Notes under the pieces: model-generated
Told to the model about the DNA's origin: nothing
Database searches by the model: none
The model's input: only the letters and a program-made list of their open reading frames with translations
Assembly: GCA_000721275.1 (NCBI GenBank)
Contig: JOFO01000009.1
Location: 1 to 64,000, forward strand
Origin: Microtetraspora glauca
GTDB lineage: Bacteria; Actinomycetota; Actinomycetes; Streptomycetales; Streptomycetaceae
DNA: 64,000 bases
Direction of reading: 5' to 3'
Shown here: piece by piece, positions 10,815 through 18,730 of the stretch
Position numbering within the stretch: the first letter of the stretch is position 1
Layout: the number at the start of each line of letters is the position of its first letter
Position numbers and translations under genes: made by a program

Positions 10815-12018
10815 CCGCGTACGCCACCACACCCGCCGCCAGCACCCCCGCCCCCGCCAGCACCGACCCCAGCGGCAGCGCCCCGGCCAGCACCGCGCAC
10901 CCGGCCAGGCCCAGCGCCGCCAGGAACCGGTTCCGGCCGCCCAGCGTCCACGCCGACGCGTTGGCGACGCCGTAGTAGACCAGCACGCCGAAGGACGAGA
11001 AGCCGATCGCGCCCCGCACGTCCGCCGTCGCCGCCACCACGGCCACCACCGCGCCCACCGCCAACTCCGCCCGGTGCGGCACCCGGAACCGCGGGTGCAC
11101 CGCCGCGAGACCGCCCGGCAGATAGCCGTCGCGGGCCATCGCCAGCGTCGTCCGCGACACCCCGAGGATCAGCGACAGCAGCGAGCCCAGCGCCGCCACC
11201 GCCGCCCCCGCCGTCACCACCGGCACCAGCCAGGCGGCGTCCGCCGCCCGCACCGCGTCGGCCAGCGGCGCGGCGGAGTCCGCCAGCGCCCGCGGCCCCA
11301 GCGCGACCAGCACCGCCACCGCGACCAGCGCGTACACCGCCAGCGCGAGGCCCAGCGCCAGTGGCACCGCCCGGGGGATCGTCCGCGCCGGGTCGCGCAC
11401 CTCCTCGCCGAGCGTGGCGATCCGCGCGTACCCCGCGAACGCGAAGAACAGCAGCCCCGCCGCCTGCAGCACCCCGCCCGCCGAGACCTCCCCGCCGAGC
11501 CCGAACCGGCCCCCCGGAGCACCCGCGAACGAGACCGTGACGACCGCCGCGAGCACCGCCAGCACCCCCGCCACGATCACCCGCGCGAGCAGCGCCGACT
11601 TCTGCACGCCCCCGTAGTTCACGGCGGTCAGCGCCACCACCGCGGCCACCGCCACCGCGTGCGCCTGGTCCGGCCACAGATAGGCGCCGACGGTCAGCGC
11701 CATCGCCGCGCACGAGGCCGTCTTGCCCACCACGAACGCCCAGCCCGCCAGGTACCCCCAGAAGGGACTCAGCCGTTCGCGGCCGTACACGTAGGTGCCG
11801 CCGGACTCCGGGTACAGGGCGGCGAGCCGGGCCGACGCCATCGCGTTGCAGTACGCCACCACGGCGGCGATCCCCAGCGCGGTCAGCAGCGCCGCCGAGG
11901 TGCCGGCCGCGCCGGCCGCCGGCCCGAGCGCGACGAAGATGCCGGCGCCCACCATGGCGCCGAGCCCGATGACGACGGCGTCGAGGACGCCGAGGGACCG
12001 GCGCATGTCGGAGGTCAC
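10780..12018 (-). CDS. APC-superfamily amino-acid permease
   Basis: About twelve membrane segments over 412 residues. The N-terminal signature LGAMVGAGIFVALGPAAG in TM1 is the substrate-binding helix of APC transporters, and SGGTYVYGRERLSPFWGYLAGW follows in the TM2-TM3 region. The GTG at 12018 is preceded by GGGAGA and overlaps the stop of the AlkB gene (GTGA), favouring it over ATG 12006. Substrate unknown; amino acids or amines are the family norm. Confidence 0.85.
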   Translation of the reverse strand: MTSDMRRSLGVLDAVVIGLGAMVGAGIFVALGPAAGAAGTSAALLTALGIAAVVAYCNAMASARLAALYPESGGTYVYGRERLSPFWGYLAGWAFVVGKTASCAAMALTVGAYLWPDQAHAVAVAAVVALTAVNYGGVQKSALLARVIVAGVLAVLAAVVTVSFAGAPGGRFGLGGEVSAGGVLQAAGLLFFAFAGYARIATLGEEVRDPARTIPRAVPLALGLALAVYALVAVAVLVALGPRALADSAAPLADAVRAADAAWLVPVVTAGAAVAALGSLLSLILGVSRTTLAMARDGYLPGGLAAVHPRFRVPHRAELAVGAVVAVVAATADVRGAIGFSSFGVLVYYGVANASAWTLGGRNRFLAALGLAGCAVLAGALPLGSVLAGAGVLAAGVVAYAVSRGRPGHLRP

Positions 12019-12641
12019 GGTCGGCCTGTCTCCCGGAGGGTGATGTTGAGCCGCCCGGCGAGCCCGAGCGACGGATCGGCGGTCCCAGGAAACACCTTCG
12101 GCACGCCGTGGTACACCCACCGCGACTCCCGTCCGAAGACGAACAGGTCCCCCGAGCCCAGCTCCACATCCTTCCAGGGCCGCCCGCGCCCCTCCGCGTT
12201 GCCCAGCCGGAACACGCACCGGTCGCCGAGGCTCAGCGACACCACGGGCGCCCCGGACCGCTCCTCCTTGTCCTGGTGCATGCCCATCCGGGCGCCGTCC
12301 CCGTAGAAGTTCACCAGCGCGGCGTCCGGCGCGAACCCGCCGTCGTCCCCGTACGCCTCGGCCACCGCCGCCCGCCCCAGCGCCACCAGCCAGTCCGGCA
12401 CCGGCACCGCGACGGCGTCGAGGTAGCGGTACGGCACCCACTGCCGCCCCAGGCACAGCGACCGCACCGACATCACGCCCCCGCCGGGCAGCACGGTGTG
12501 CCGGTACGCCAGCGGTCCGCGCCCGAACTCCCGGCAGGCCGCGACCAGTTCCCGCTGCCGGTCGAGCGGCAGCCACCCCGGCACGTGCACCGCGCCCGGC
12601 GCCGGCTCCGCCCGCTCGCGCGGGAACAGCCCCTCGGTCAC
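12015..12641 (-). CDS. alkB: AlkB-type 2-oxoglutarate/Fe(II) DNA dioxygenase
   Basis: Oxidative demethylase that repairs 1-methyladenine and 3-methylcytosine. The 208-residue length matches AlkB. Iron ligands are visible as MHQDKEE (H-x-D) and VYHGVPK (distal His), and 2-oxoglutarate is bound by RLNITLR, the AlkB R-x-N-x-T-x-R motif. It is coupled to the upstream alkyltransferase by a 4-nt overlap and to the downstream permease by GTGA, so all three form one operon. With the neighbour it forms a direct-reversal repair pair. Confidence 0.93.
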   Translation of the reverse strand: MTEGLFPRERAEPAPGAVHVPGWLPLDRQRELVAACREFGRGPLAYRHTVLPGGGVMSVRSLCLGRQWVPYRYLDAVAVPVPDWLVALGRAAVAEAYGDDGGFAPDAALVNFYGDGARMGMHQDKEERSGAPVVSLSLGDRCVFRLGNAEGRGRPWKDVELGSGDLFVFGRESRWVYHGVPKVFPGTADPSLGLAGRLNITLRETGRP

Positions 12642-13153
12642 GCGAGGACTCCGAGCGCCCCCTCCAGGTCCAGCAGCGACCGCTTGCGCTCCGGACCGGC
12701 CGCGTACCCGCGCAGGGTCCCGTCCGCGCCGACCACCCGGTGGCAGGGCCGCACCACCAGCAGCGGATTGCGCCCGATCGCCGTCCCCACGGCCCGGACC
12801 CCGGCCCCCGCCGCCCCGACCCGCCGCCCGATCTCGCCGTAGCTGACCGTCGTCCCGTACGGGATCTCCTCCAGCGCCGCCCAGACCCGCCGCTGGAACT
12901 CCGTCCCCGCGTCCCCGGCCAGCGGCACGTCGAACCGCCGCCGCCGCCCCGCGAAGTACTCCTCCAGCTGCCCCACGACCCCGGCGAACGCCCCCTGGTC
13001 CCGGACCCAGCCCTCCCGGACCGTCACGCCGCCCTTCTGCCCCGGCAGCGACAGCGACCGCAGCACGGCACGGCCCCCCGTCGAGAGCCGCCCGGTCAGC
13101 AGCATCTCGCCCAGGGGGCCGCCGGCGTACGCGTACACGGTGATGTCGTCCAT
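12638..13153 (-). CDS. ogt: Methylated-DNA-[protein]-cysteine S-methyltransferase
   Basis: Suicide alkyltransferase repairing O6-alkylguanine. The acceptor site PCHRVVG (about residue 137) is intact, with the upstream GTTVSYGEIGRRVG helix-turn-helix region. ATG 13153 gives 171 residues beginning MDDITVYAY, typical for the family; an upstream in-frame ATG adds a poorly supported 10 residues. First gene of the operon with alkB. No Ada-type regulatory domain is present. Confidence 0.92.
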   Translation of the reverse strand: MDDITVYAYAGGPLGEMLLTGRLSTGGRAVLRSLSLPGQKGGVTVREGWVRDQGAFAGVVGQLEEYFAGRRRRFDVPLAGDAGTEFQRRVWAALEEIPYGTTVSYGEIGRRVGAAGAGVRAVGTAIGRNPLLVVRPCHRVVGADGTLRGYAAGPERKRSLLDLEGALGVLA

Positions 13154-13227
13154 GCCTCCAGTGTGCGAGCCCCGCCGCCGCACCGCTGGCGGCTTCCGGA
13201 CACGACCCTGGACGGCCGGACGCCGGG

Positions 13228-13719
13228 TCAGCGGTAGTTCACGAACTGCAGCGCGAAGTCGAAGTCCTTGCTCTTCAGCAGCGCCTGCACGGCCTGGAGG
13301 TCGTCCCGGCTCTTCGAGCTGACCCGCAGCTCGTCGCCCTGCACCTGCGCCTTGACGCCCTTGGGGCCCTCGTCCCGGATGGTCTTCGCGACCTTCTTGG
13401 CGTTCTCCTGCGAGATGCCCTCGGTGACCGACGCGAAGAGCTTGTACTCCTTGCCGGACAGCTGCGGCTCACCCTCGACGTCCAGCGACTTCAGCGAGAT
13501 CCCGCGCTTGATCAGCTTGGACTGGAAGATGTCGAGGATCGCCTTCACGCGCTCCTCGCCGTTCGCCTGCATCAGGATCTTCTCGCCCGACCAGGAGATC
13601 GAGGCGTTGGTCCCCTTGAAGTCGTAGCGCTGCTGGATCTCCTTCGCGGCCTGGTTGAGGGCGTTGTCGACCTCCTGCCGCTCGACCTTGGAGACGATGT
13701 CGAAACTGGAGTCGGCCAT
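13228..13719 (-). CDS. YajQ-family nucleotide-binding protein
   Basis: 163 residues starting [20 protein letters not shown], the family hallmark, with two RNP-like alpha-beta repeats ([12 protein letters not shown] and [23 protein letters not shown]). YajQ proteins bind nucleotides, and in some bacteria cyclic di-GMP or tRNA; the role here is not evident from context. Monocistronic, with GGAGCC upstream. Confidence 0.92.
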   Translation of the reverse strand: MADSSFDIVSKVERQEVDNALNQAAKEIQQRYDFKGTNASISWSGEKILMQANGEERVKAILDIFQSKLIKRGISLKSLDVEGEPQLSGKEYKLFASVTEGISQENAKKVAKTIRDEGPKGVKAQVQGDELRVSSKSRDDLQAVQALLKSKDFDFALQFVNYR

Positions 13720-13839
13720 GACTAGTGGCTCCTTGCTCGGATGCTGTGGGGTACCCCCAAAGCCTAGGGGGTGCGCCCCGGCCCGAACCCCTGATCACCC
13801 GTCGATCAATCCGGTGGCGAAGCACCCTCCGGGATCAGG

Positions 13840-13845
13840 TATTGT
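13840..13845 (+). promoter_or_regulatory. Possible -10 for tRNA-Tyr
   Basis: TATTGT, 58 nt before the tRNA, is the best -10 match in an otherwise GC-rich stretch. No good -35 is seen 16-18 nt upstream, so the call is weak. Confidence 0.3.
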
Positions 13846-13903
13846 TTACGTCGTTGCCAGGGAGCACCGCCGAAAAGCGGGAAACCACGGCGACAGATCC
13901 CAT

Positions 13904-13985
13904 GGCGGTGTGCCCGAGTGGCCAATGGGAGCGGACTGTAAATCCGTCGGCTTAGCCTACCCAGGTTCGAATCCTGGCGCCGCCA
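13904..13985 (+). tRNA. tRNA-Tyr (GTA)
   Basis: 82-nt class II tRNA. The acceptor stem GGCGGTG pairs with CGCCGCC, the T arm is CCAGG-TTCGAAT-CCTGG, the anticodon GTA lies at 13938-13940 in loop CTGTAAA, and there is a long variable arm as expected for bacterial tRNA-Tyr. The discriminator is A; CCA is not encoded. Confidence 0.95.
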
Positions 13986-13995
13986 CGCGATACGA

Positions 13996-14030
13996 GAAGG
14001 TCCCCGGTGTTCGCACCGGGGACCTTCTTC
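13996..14030 (+). terminator. Intrinsic terminator after tRNA-Tyr
   Basis: Perfect 14-bp stem (13996-14009 with 14014-14027) closed by a TTCG tetraloop, 10 nt after the tRNA. It also faces the 3' end of the convergent gene at 14044. The T tract is minimal, as usual in Streptomyces. Confidence 0.85.
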
Positions 14031-14043
14031 GTCGTCCGCGCGG

Positions 14044-14700
14044 TCAGTTGCCCGCGACGTCCGTCACCGCGACCGCCACCGGCGTCGAGCCCGTGACCAG
14101 TTCCAGGGTCAGGCCGGCCGTGCCGGGGGAGTCCACCAGCTCCGCGAGGACCGCCGCCACGTCGTCCCGGGGGACCGGGCCGAGGCCCGTGCGGGCCTCC
14201 AGGCGGACCAGGCCCGTCCCCGCGTCGTCCGTCAGCATGCCGGGGCGCAGAACCGTCCACTCCAGGCCCGTACGGGACCGGATCGCGTCGTCCGCGGCGC
14301 CCTTCGCCCGCAGATAGGCGTCGAAGACCTCGTCGCCCGGGCGGCCGGCGTCCGCGCCCATCGACGACACGACCACGAAGCGCCGGACCCCGGCCCGCTC
14401 GGCCGCGTCCGCGAACAGCACCGCCGCCGCCCGGTCCACCGTCTCCTTGCGGGCCGCCCCGCCCTCCGCGCCCGCGCCCGCCGCGAAGACCGCCGCGTCC
14501 GCGCCCCGCAGGACCTCCGCGACCTGCTCCACCGGCGCCGACTCCAGGTCCAGCACCACCGGCTCCGCGCCCGCCGCCCGCAGGTCCGCCGCCTGCTCCG
14601 GGCGGCGGATCAGCCCCACCGGCTCGTGCCCGCCCGCCGCGAGCAGCCGCTCCAGGCGCAGGGCGATCCGACCGTGTCCTCCAGCGATGACGATGCGCAT
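14044..14700 (-). CDS. NAD(P)-binding Rossmann protein (SDR-a5/NmrA-like)
   Basis: 218 residues with an N-terminal dinucleotide-binding site, MRIVIAGGHGRIALRLERLL (GxxGxxG-type), and VVSSMGAD with a downstream YLRAKGAAD in the place of the SDR YxxxK site. This pattern fits the extended SDR family of sugar-epimerase-like or NAD(P)H-binding proteins. Substrate cannot be inferred. It lies 16 nt downstream of the amidohydrolase gene on the same strand, so co-transcription is likely. Confidence 0.8.
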   Translation of the reverse strand: MRIVIAGGHGRIALRLERLLAAGGHEPVGLIRRPEQAADLRAAGAEPVVLDLESAPVEQVAEVLRGADAAVFAAGAGAEGGAARKETVDRAAAVLFADAAERAGVRRFVVVSSMGADAGRPGDEVFDAYLRAKGAADDAIRSRTGLEWTVLRPGMLTDDAGTGLVRLEARTGLGPVPRDDVAAVLAELVDSPGTAGLTLELVTGSTPVAVAVTDVAGN

Positions 14701-14716
14701 GCTCCGACCGTACGGC

Positions 14717-15976
14717 TCAGCGGGCCGCCTGGCCTCCCGGGTCGGAGCGCGCCTGCCGGGGCAGGTCCAGCGCCGCCGCCGAGTCGCAGTACTCCCGCAC
14801 CGCGCTCGTCCGCGCCACCACCCGCCCCCGGTGCACCACGATCCGGCTGTACGCCAGCGACAGCACGCCCGCCAGCCGCTCGCCCCGCACCGCCACCAGC
14901 TCCGCCGGGAAACCGGCCTCCACCCGCACCTCCGGCAGGCCCATCGCCTCCCGCGCCCGGGCGCTCACCGCCCCGTACGCCTCCGCCGGCCCCAGCCCCT
15001 CCACCGACGCCAGCAGGAAGGCCGCCTCCAGCGGGTCCCCGCGCCCCACCGGGTTCGCCGTGTCCCGCAGCGCGCCGCTCCCGGCCGCCAGCCGCACCCC
15101 CGCCGCCCGCAGCAGCCGCACCGGGGCCGTACCCCGCCGCTCCGTCCCCGCGCAGCCGCCCTGCGGCAGGCAGACCACCGTCACGCCCGCCGCCGCCAGC
15201 CGGTCCGCCGCCCGGCCCGCCACCTCCTCCGGCATCCGGGCGAGCCCCGCGCACGGGCCGATCGCCACCCCGGGCCGCAGCCCGCCCGCCATCGCCGCGA
15301 ACCGGGCCAGCCGCGCCGGGTCGTCGCCGTCCGTGTGCAGGTCCACCGGCACCCCGTGCTCGGCCGCGACCTCCAGCACCGCCTCCACGTACCCCGCCGG
15401 GTCCGGGTCCAGGTCCGGGCAGCCGCCGACCACCCCGGCGCCCATCTTCACCGCGTCCCGCAGCATCGCGAGCCCGTCCGCGCCCGCCGCGCCGGTCAGC
15501 AGCCGCGGCACCGCCACGGCCGTCAGCTCCGCCAGGCCGTGCAGCGAGCGCCGGGCCTGGAGGACGGCCTCCAGCGGCCCGAGCGCGTCCACGCCGCCGA
15601 TCCGCACATGGGCCCGCAGCGCCGTCGCCCCGTGCCCGAGCTGGAGCAGCGCCGCCTCGGTGGCCCGCCGCCGCACCTCCTCGGGGGCGTACGAGACCGG
15701 GCCGGGGCTCTCGGCGGACAGCGCGGTGTCGGCGTGGGCGTGCGGCTCGGCCGGCGCCGGCAGCAGCAGATAGCCGGCCAGGTCCACCCGGGCGCCGGCG
15801 GTGCTGAGGCTGCCCGCGGTGCCGACGGCCTCGATCCGGCCCCGCACCAGCCGTACGTCCACGGTCCGCCCGTCGGTGAGCCGCGCGTTCGACAGCAGGA
15901 GCGCGTGCGCGTCCTCGGTGGCCGCGCCGCCCCCGTCGTCCGAGGGCTGACGGGGCTGCTTGCTGTCGGCCGACAT
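14717..15976 (-). CDS. Amidohydrolase (cytosine deaminase-like)
   Basis: 419 residues from ATG 15976, which sits 4 nt after GAGGAG; longer in-frame readings run through tRNA-Thr and are rejected. The first metal-ligand motif is EPHAHAD (about residue 78, in place of the usual HxH of the urease-like superfamily), followed by VDLHTDGDD and a C-terminal composite-beta-sandwich segment. The layout resembles CodA-type deaminases. Substrate unknown. Confidence 0.78.
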   Translation of the reverse strand: MSADSKQPRQPSDDGGGAATEDAHALLLSNARLTDGRTVDVRLVRGRIEAVGTAGSLSTAGARVDLAGYLLLPAPAEPHAHADTALSAESPGPVSYAPEEVRRRATEAALLQLGHGATALRAHVRIGGVDALGPLEAVLQARRSLHGLAELTAVAVPRLLTGAAGADGLAMLRDAVKMGAGVVGGCPDLDPDPAGYVEAVLEVAAEHGVPVDLHTDGDDPARLARFAAMAGGLRPGVAIGPCAGLARMPEEVAGRAADRLAAAGVTVVCLPQGGCAGTERRGTAPVRLLRAAGVRLAAGSGALRDTANPVGRGDPLEAAFLLASVEGLGPAEAYGAVSARAREAMGLPEVRVEAGFPAELVAVRGERLAGVLSLAYSRIVVHRGRVVARTSAVREYCDSAAALDLPRQARSDPGGQAAR

Positions 15977-16142
15977 CGGGCTCCTCACCAAGTCACCAAG
16001 ATCGAGATCACGCAGCGTGGGGCAGAGCCTAGGGGCGGGCGCCGCCGCCTTCGAGAAGGAGCGCAATAGTCGTACCGATGAGTGCACGAGTGGCGTACGG
16101 GGCGGGGGCGGCGCCCCGGGCGGGCGGCCCGGCGAAACGGAT

Positions 16143-16172
16143 TTGGGTGATGGGCCGCAGACCGTGTAATGT
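16143..16172 (+). promoter_or_regulatory. Promoter for tRNA-Thr/tRNA-Met/rpmG
   Basis: -35 TTGGGT (16143-16148), 18-nt spacer, -10 TAATGT (16167-16172). Initiation would fall about 5 nt before the mature tRNA-Thr end. Matches the vegetative sigma (HrdB) pattern well. Confidence 0.6.
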
Positions 16173-16183
16173 CTTCCTCGCTC

Positions 16184-16256
16184 GCCCCAATAGCTCAGTC
16201 GGCAGAGCGTCTCCATGGTAAGGAGAAGGTCTACGGTTCGATTCCGTATTGGGGCT
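16184..16256 (+). tRNA. tRNA-Thr (GGT)
   Basis: 73 nt. Acceptor GCCCCAA pairs with TTGGGGC, D arm GCTC-AGTCGGCA-GAGC, anticodon stem TCTCC/GGAGA with loop ATGGTAA and anticodon GGT at 16217-16219, T loop TTCGATT. Discriminator T; CCA not encoded. Confidence 0.96.
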
Positions 16257-16300
16257 CTGGTGACGGGAATCCCGCCTTCGGGCGGGGATCCCGACATCAA

Positions 16301-16373
16301 AGCGGTGTAGCTCAGTCGGTAGAGCAAGCGGCTCATAATCGCTGTGTCACCGGTTCAAGTCCGGTCACCGCTA
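16301..16373 (+). tRNA. tRNA-Met (CAT), elongator type
   Basis: 73 nt. Acceptor AGCGGTG pairs fully with CACCGCT, which argues against the initiator tRNA with its 1-72 mismatch. The anticodon loop CTCATAA contains CAT and the T arm is ACCGG-TTCAAGT-CCGGT. It is separated from tRNA-Thr by 44 nt holding a GGGATCCC-type hairpin that may guide processing. The Thr-Met-rpmG order is typical for actinobacteria. Confidence 0.95.
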
Positions 16374-16491
16374 CACACGGTAGCCGATTGTGGGGTCGGT
16401 CCTGCGATCGGCTACTCTTTCATGTCCCCCCGAACTTTCCGGAGCGCGGGGGTGCGCCCATCCATCCATCCGTCCGTCAAGGAGCACTCAC

Positions 16492-16656
16492 GTGGCTGCC
16501 ACCGACGTCCGCCCGAAGATCACGCTGGCCTGCGTGGAGTGCAAGGAGCGGAACTACATCACCAAGAAGAACCGGCGTAACAACCCGGACCGTCTTGAGA
16601 TGAAGAAGCACTGCCCCCGCTGCAACTCGCACACCGCGCACCGCGAGACGCGCTAG
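16492..16656 (+). CDS. rpmG: 50S ribosomal protein L33 (zinc-binding form)
   Basis: 54-residue L33 starting MAATDVRPK from GTG 16492, after AAGGAGC. Paired motifs CVECKERNY and [14 protein letters not shown] show the four-cysteine (C+) zinc form. Streptomyces usually also has a cysteine-free copy elsewhere, under Zur control; the form seen here is the zinc-replete one. Probably co-transcribed with the two upstream tRNAs. Confidence 0.96.
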
Positions 16657-16670
16657 TCAGGCTCGTTCGA

Positions 16671-16707
16671 CGAGGCCGTCCCCAACCGGGGGCGGCCTCG
16701 CGGCGTT
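16671..16707 (+). terminator. Terminator after rpmG
   Basis: 13-bp stem (16671-16683 with 16688-16700, one G-T pair), loop AACC, followed by CGGCGTTTGT. It separates rpmG from the hydratase genes. Confidence 0.75.
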
Positions 16708-16737
16708 TGTCGGCAACAATCCTGGAGGTACCGAGGC

Positions 16738-17190
16738 ATGGCGCTCGACCAGTCCTTCGTGGGCCGGACCTATCCGCCCACCGCGCCCTACGAGGTCGGC
16801 CGCGAGAAGATCCGCGAATTCGCCGAGGCGATCGGCGACGCCAATCCCGCCTACACCGATCCCGAGGCGGCCAAGGAACTCGGTCACCCCGATGTGATCG
16901 CCCCGCCGACTTTCGTGTTCGCCATCACCTTCAAGGCCGCCGGCCTGGTGATCGAGGACCCGCAGCTCGGCCTCGACTACAGCCGCGTCGTCCACGGCGA
17001 CCAGAAGTTCGCGTACACCCGGCCCGTCCGCGCCGGCGACCGCCTCGCGGTCACCTCGACCATCGAGGCGATCAAGTCGCTGGCCGGCAACGACATCCTG
17101 GACATCCGCGGCGAGGTCCACGACGAGACCGGCGAGCACGTCGTCACCGCCTGGACCAAGCTCGTCTCCCGCGCCCCCGAGGAGGCCTGA
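16738..17190 (+). CDS. MaoC/HadA-like (R)-hydratase subunit, probably non-catalytic
   Basis: 150-residue hot-dog-fold protein (N-terminal MaoC type). The hydratase motif region reads GDANPAYTD: the catalytic His of the D-x-N-P-x-H motif is replaced by Tyr. In mycobacterial FAS-II HadAB the HadA subunit likewise lacks the catalytic dyad and pairs with HadB. The next gene, 2 nt downstream, has the full motif, so a heterodimeric 3-hydroxyacyl dehydratase is likely. ATG 16738 is preceded by GGAGGTACC. Confidence 0.85.
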   Translation: MALDQSFVGRTYPPTAPYEVGREKIREFAEAIGDANPAYTDPEAAKELGHPDVIAPPTFVFAITFKAAGLVIEDPQLGLDYSRVVHGDQKFAYTRPVRAGDRLAVTSTIEAIKSLAGNDILDIRGEVHDETGEHVVTAWTKLVSRAPEEA

Positions 17191-17192
17191 CC

Positions 17193-17621
17193 ATGACCGC
17201 GAAGATCGCCTACGACGAGGTCGAGGCCGGCACCGAGCTGCCCGCGCAGACCTTCCCCGTGACCCGCGCCACCCTCGTCCGGTACGCGGGCGCCTCCGGG
17301 GACTTCAACCCGATCCACTGGAACGAGAAGTTCGCCGTCGAGGTCGGGCTCCCGGACGTCATCGCCCACGGCATGTTCACCATGGCCGAGGCGATCCGCG
17401 TCGTCACCGACTGGGTCGGCGACCCCGCCGCCGTCGTCGAGTACGGCGTCCGCTTCACCAAGCCCGTCGTCGTCCCCAACGACGACGCCGGCGCCGTGAT
17501 CGAGGTCTCGGCCAAGGTCGGCGCCAAGCTGGACGACGGCCTCGTCCGGGTCGACCTGACGGCGACCAGCGCGGGCCAGAAGGTGCTGGGGATGAGCCGG
17601 GCCGTCGTACGCCTGGCCTGA
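17193..17621 (+). CDS. MaoC/HadB-like (R)-hydratase, catalytic subunit
   Basis: 142-residue hot-dog-fold hydratase with an intact catalytic motif GDFNPIHWNEKFA (Asp and His about residues 36 and 41). It starts 2 nt after its partner, with GGAGG just upstream inside that gene. The pair resembles FAS-II dehydratase HadAB; in Streptomyces the physiological acyl substrate is not established by this sequence. murB follows 35 nt later. Confidence 0.88.
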   Translation: MTAKIAYDEVEAGTELPAQTFPVTRATLVRYAGASGDFNPIHWNEKFAVEVGLPDVIAHGMFTMAEAIRVVTDWVGDPAAVVEYGVRFTKPVVVPNDDAGAVIEVSAKVGAKLDDGLVRVDLTATSAGQKVLGMSRAVVRLA

Positions 17622-17656
17622 CCGGCGCCTCCGGTCAGGAGGGCGAAGGCACTCAC

Positions 17657-18730
17657 GTGAGTACCCTTGGGCCCGTGCAGCAGCTCAAGGACGCCCCCCT
17701 CGCCCCCCTGACCACCTTCCGGCTCGGCGGCCCCGCCACCCGACTCGTCACGGCCACCACCGACGACGAGGTGATCGCCGCCGTCCGCGAGGCCGACGCG
17801 GCCGGGACCCCGCTGCTGATCATCGGCGGCGGCTCCAACCTGGTCATCGCCGACAAGGGCTTCGACGGCACCGCCCTGCACATCGCCACCACCGGCTTCT
17901 CCCTCGACGGGACCCGCCTGGAGCTCGCCGCCGGCGAGGTCTGGACGGACGCCGTCGCCCGGACCGTCGAGGCCGGGCTCGCCGGGATCGAATGCCTCGC
18001 CGGCATCCCCGGATCCGCCGGCGCCACCCCGATCCAGAACGTCGGCGCCTACGGCCAGGACGTCTCCGCCACCCTCACCGAGGTCGTCGCCTACGACCGC
18101 CGGACCGACGAGACCGTCACCCTCACCAACGCCGCGTGCGCCTTCTCGTACCGGCACAGCCTCTTCAAGGACCACCCCGACCGGTACGTCGTGCTCCGCG
18201 TCCGCTTCGCGCTGGAGGACGCCGGCGGGCTCTCCGCGCCGATCGCCTACCCGGAGACCGCCCGCGCCCTCGGCGTCGAGGCCGGTGACCGGGTGCCGCT
18301 CGCCCACGCGCGGGAGACCGTCCTCAAGCTCCGGGCCGGCAAGGGCATGGTCCTCGACCCCGAGGACCACGACACCTGGTCCGCCGGCTCCTTCTTCACC
18401 AACCCGATCCTCACGGCGGAGGAGTACGAGACCTTCCTCACGCGCGTCGCCGACCGGCTCGGCCCCGACGTCACCCCGCCCGCCTTCCCGGCCGGCGACG
18501 GCCGCACCAAGACCTCCGCCGCCTGGCTCATCGACCGGGCCGGCTTCACCAAGGGGTACGGCTCCGGGCCCGCCCGGATCTCCACCAAGCACACCCTCGC
18601 CCTCACCAACCGCGGCGAGGCGACCACCGAGGACCTGCTCGCCCTCGCCCGCGAGGTCGTCGCCGGCGTGCGCGCCGCCTTCGGCGTCACCCTCGTCAAC
18701 GAACCCGTGACGGTCGGCGTCAGCCTGTAG
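17657..18730 (+). CDS. murB: UDP-N-acetylenolpyruvoylglucosamine reductase
   Basis: Cytoplasmic FAD enzyme that reduces UDP-GlcNAc-enolpyruvate to UDP-MurNAc in peptidoglycan synthesis. 357 residues from GTG 17657. The FAD-domain marks TTFRLGGPATRLV and IGGGSNLVIADKGF, then IPGSAGATPIQNVGAYGQD, and near the C-terminus AAWLIDRAGFTKGYG are all MurB signatures (type I layout). The last 11 nt overlap the convergent deaminase gene. Confidence 0.96.
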   Translation: MSTLGPVQQLKDAPLAPLTTFRLGGPATRLVTATTDDEVIAAVREADAAGTPLLIIGGGSNLVIADKGFDGTALHIATTGFSLDGTRLELAAGEVWTDAVARTVEAGLAGIECLAGIPGSAGATPIQNVGAYGQDVSATLTEVVAYDRRTDETVTLTNAACAFSYRHSLFKDHPDRYVVLRVRFALEDAGGLSAPIAYPETARALGVEAGDRVPLAHARETVLKLRAGKGMVLDPEDHDTWSAGSFFTNPILTAEEYETFLTRVADRLGPDVTPPAFPAGDGRTKTSAAWLIDRAGFTKGYGSGPARISTKHTLALTNRGEATTEDLLALAREVVAGVRAAFGVTLVNEPVTVGVSL

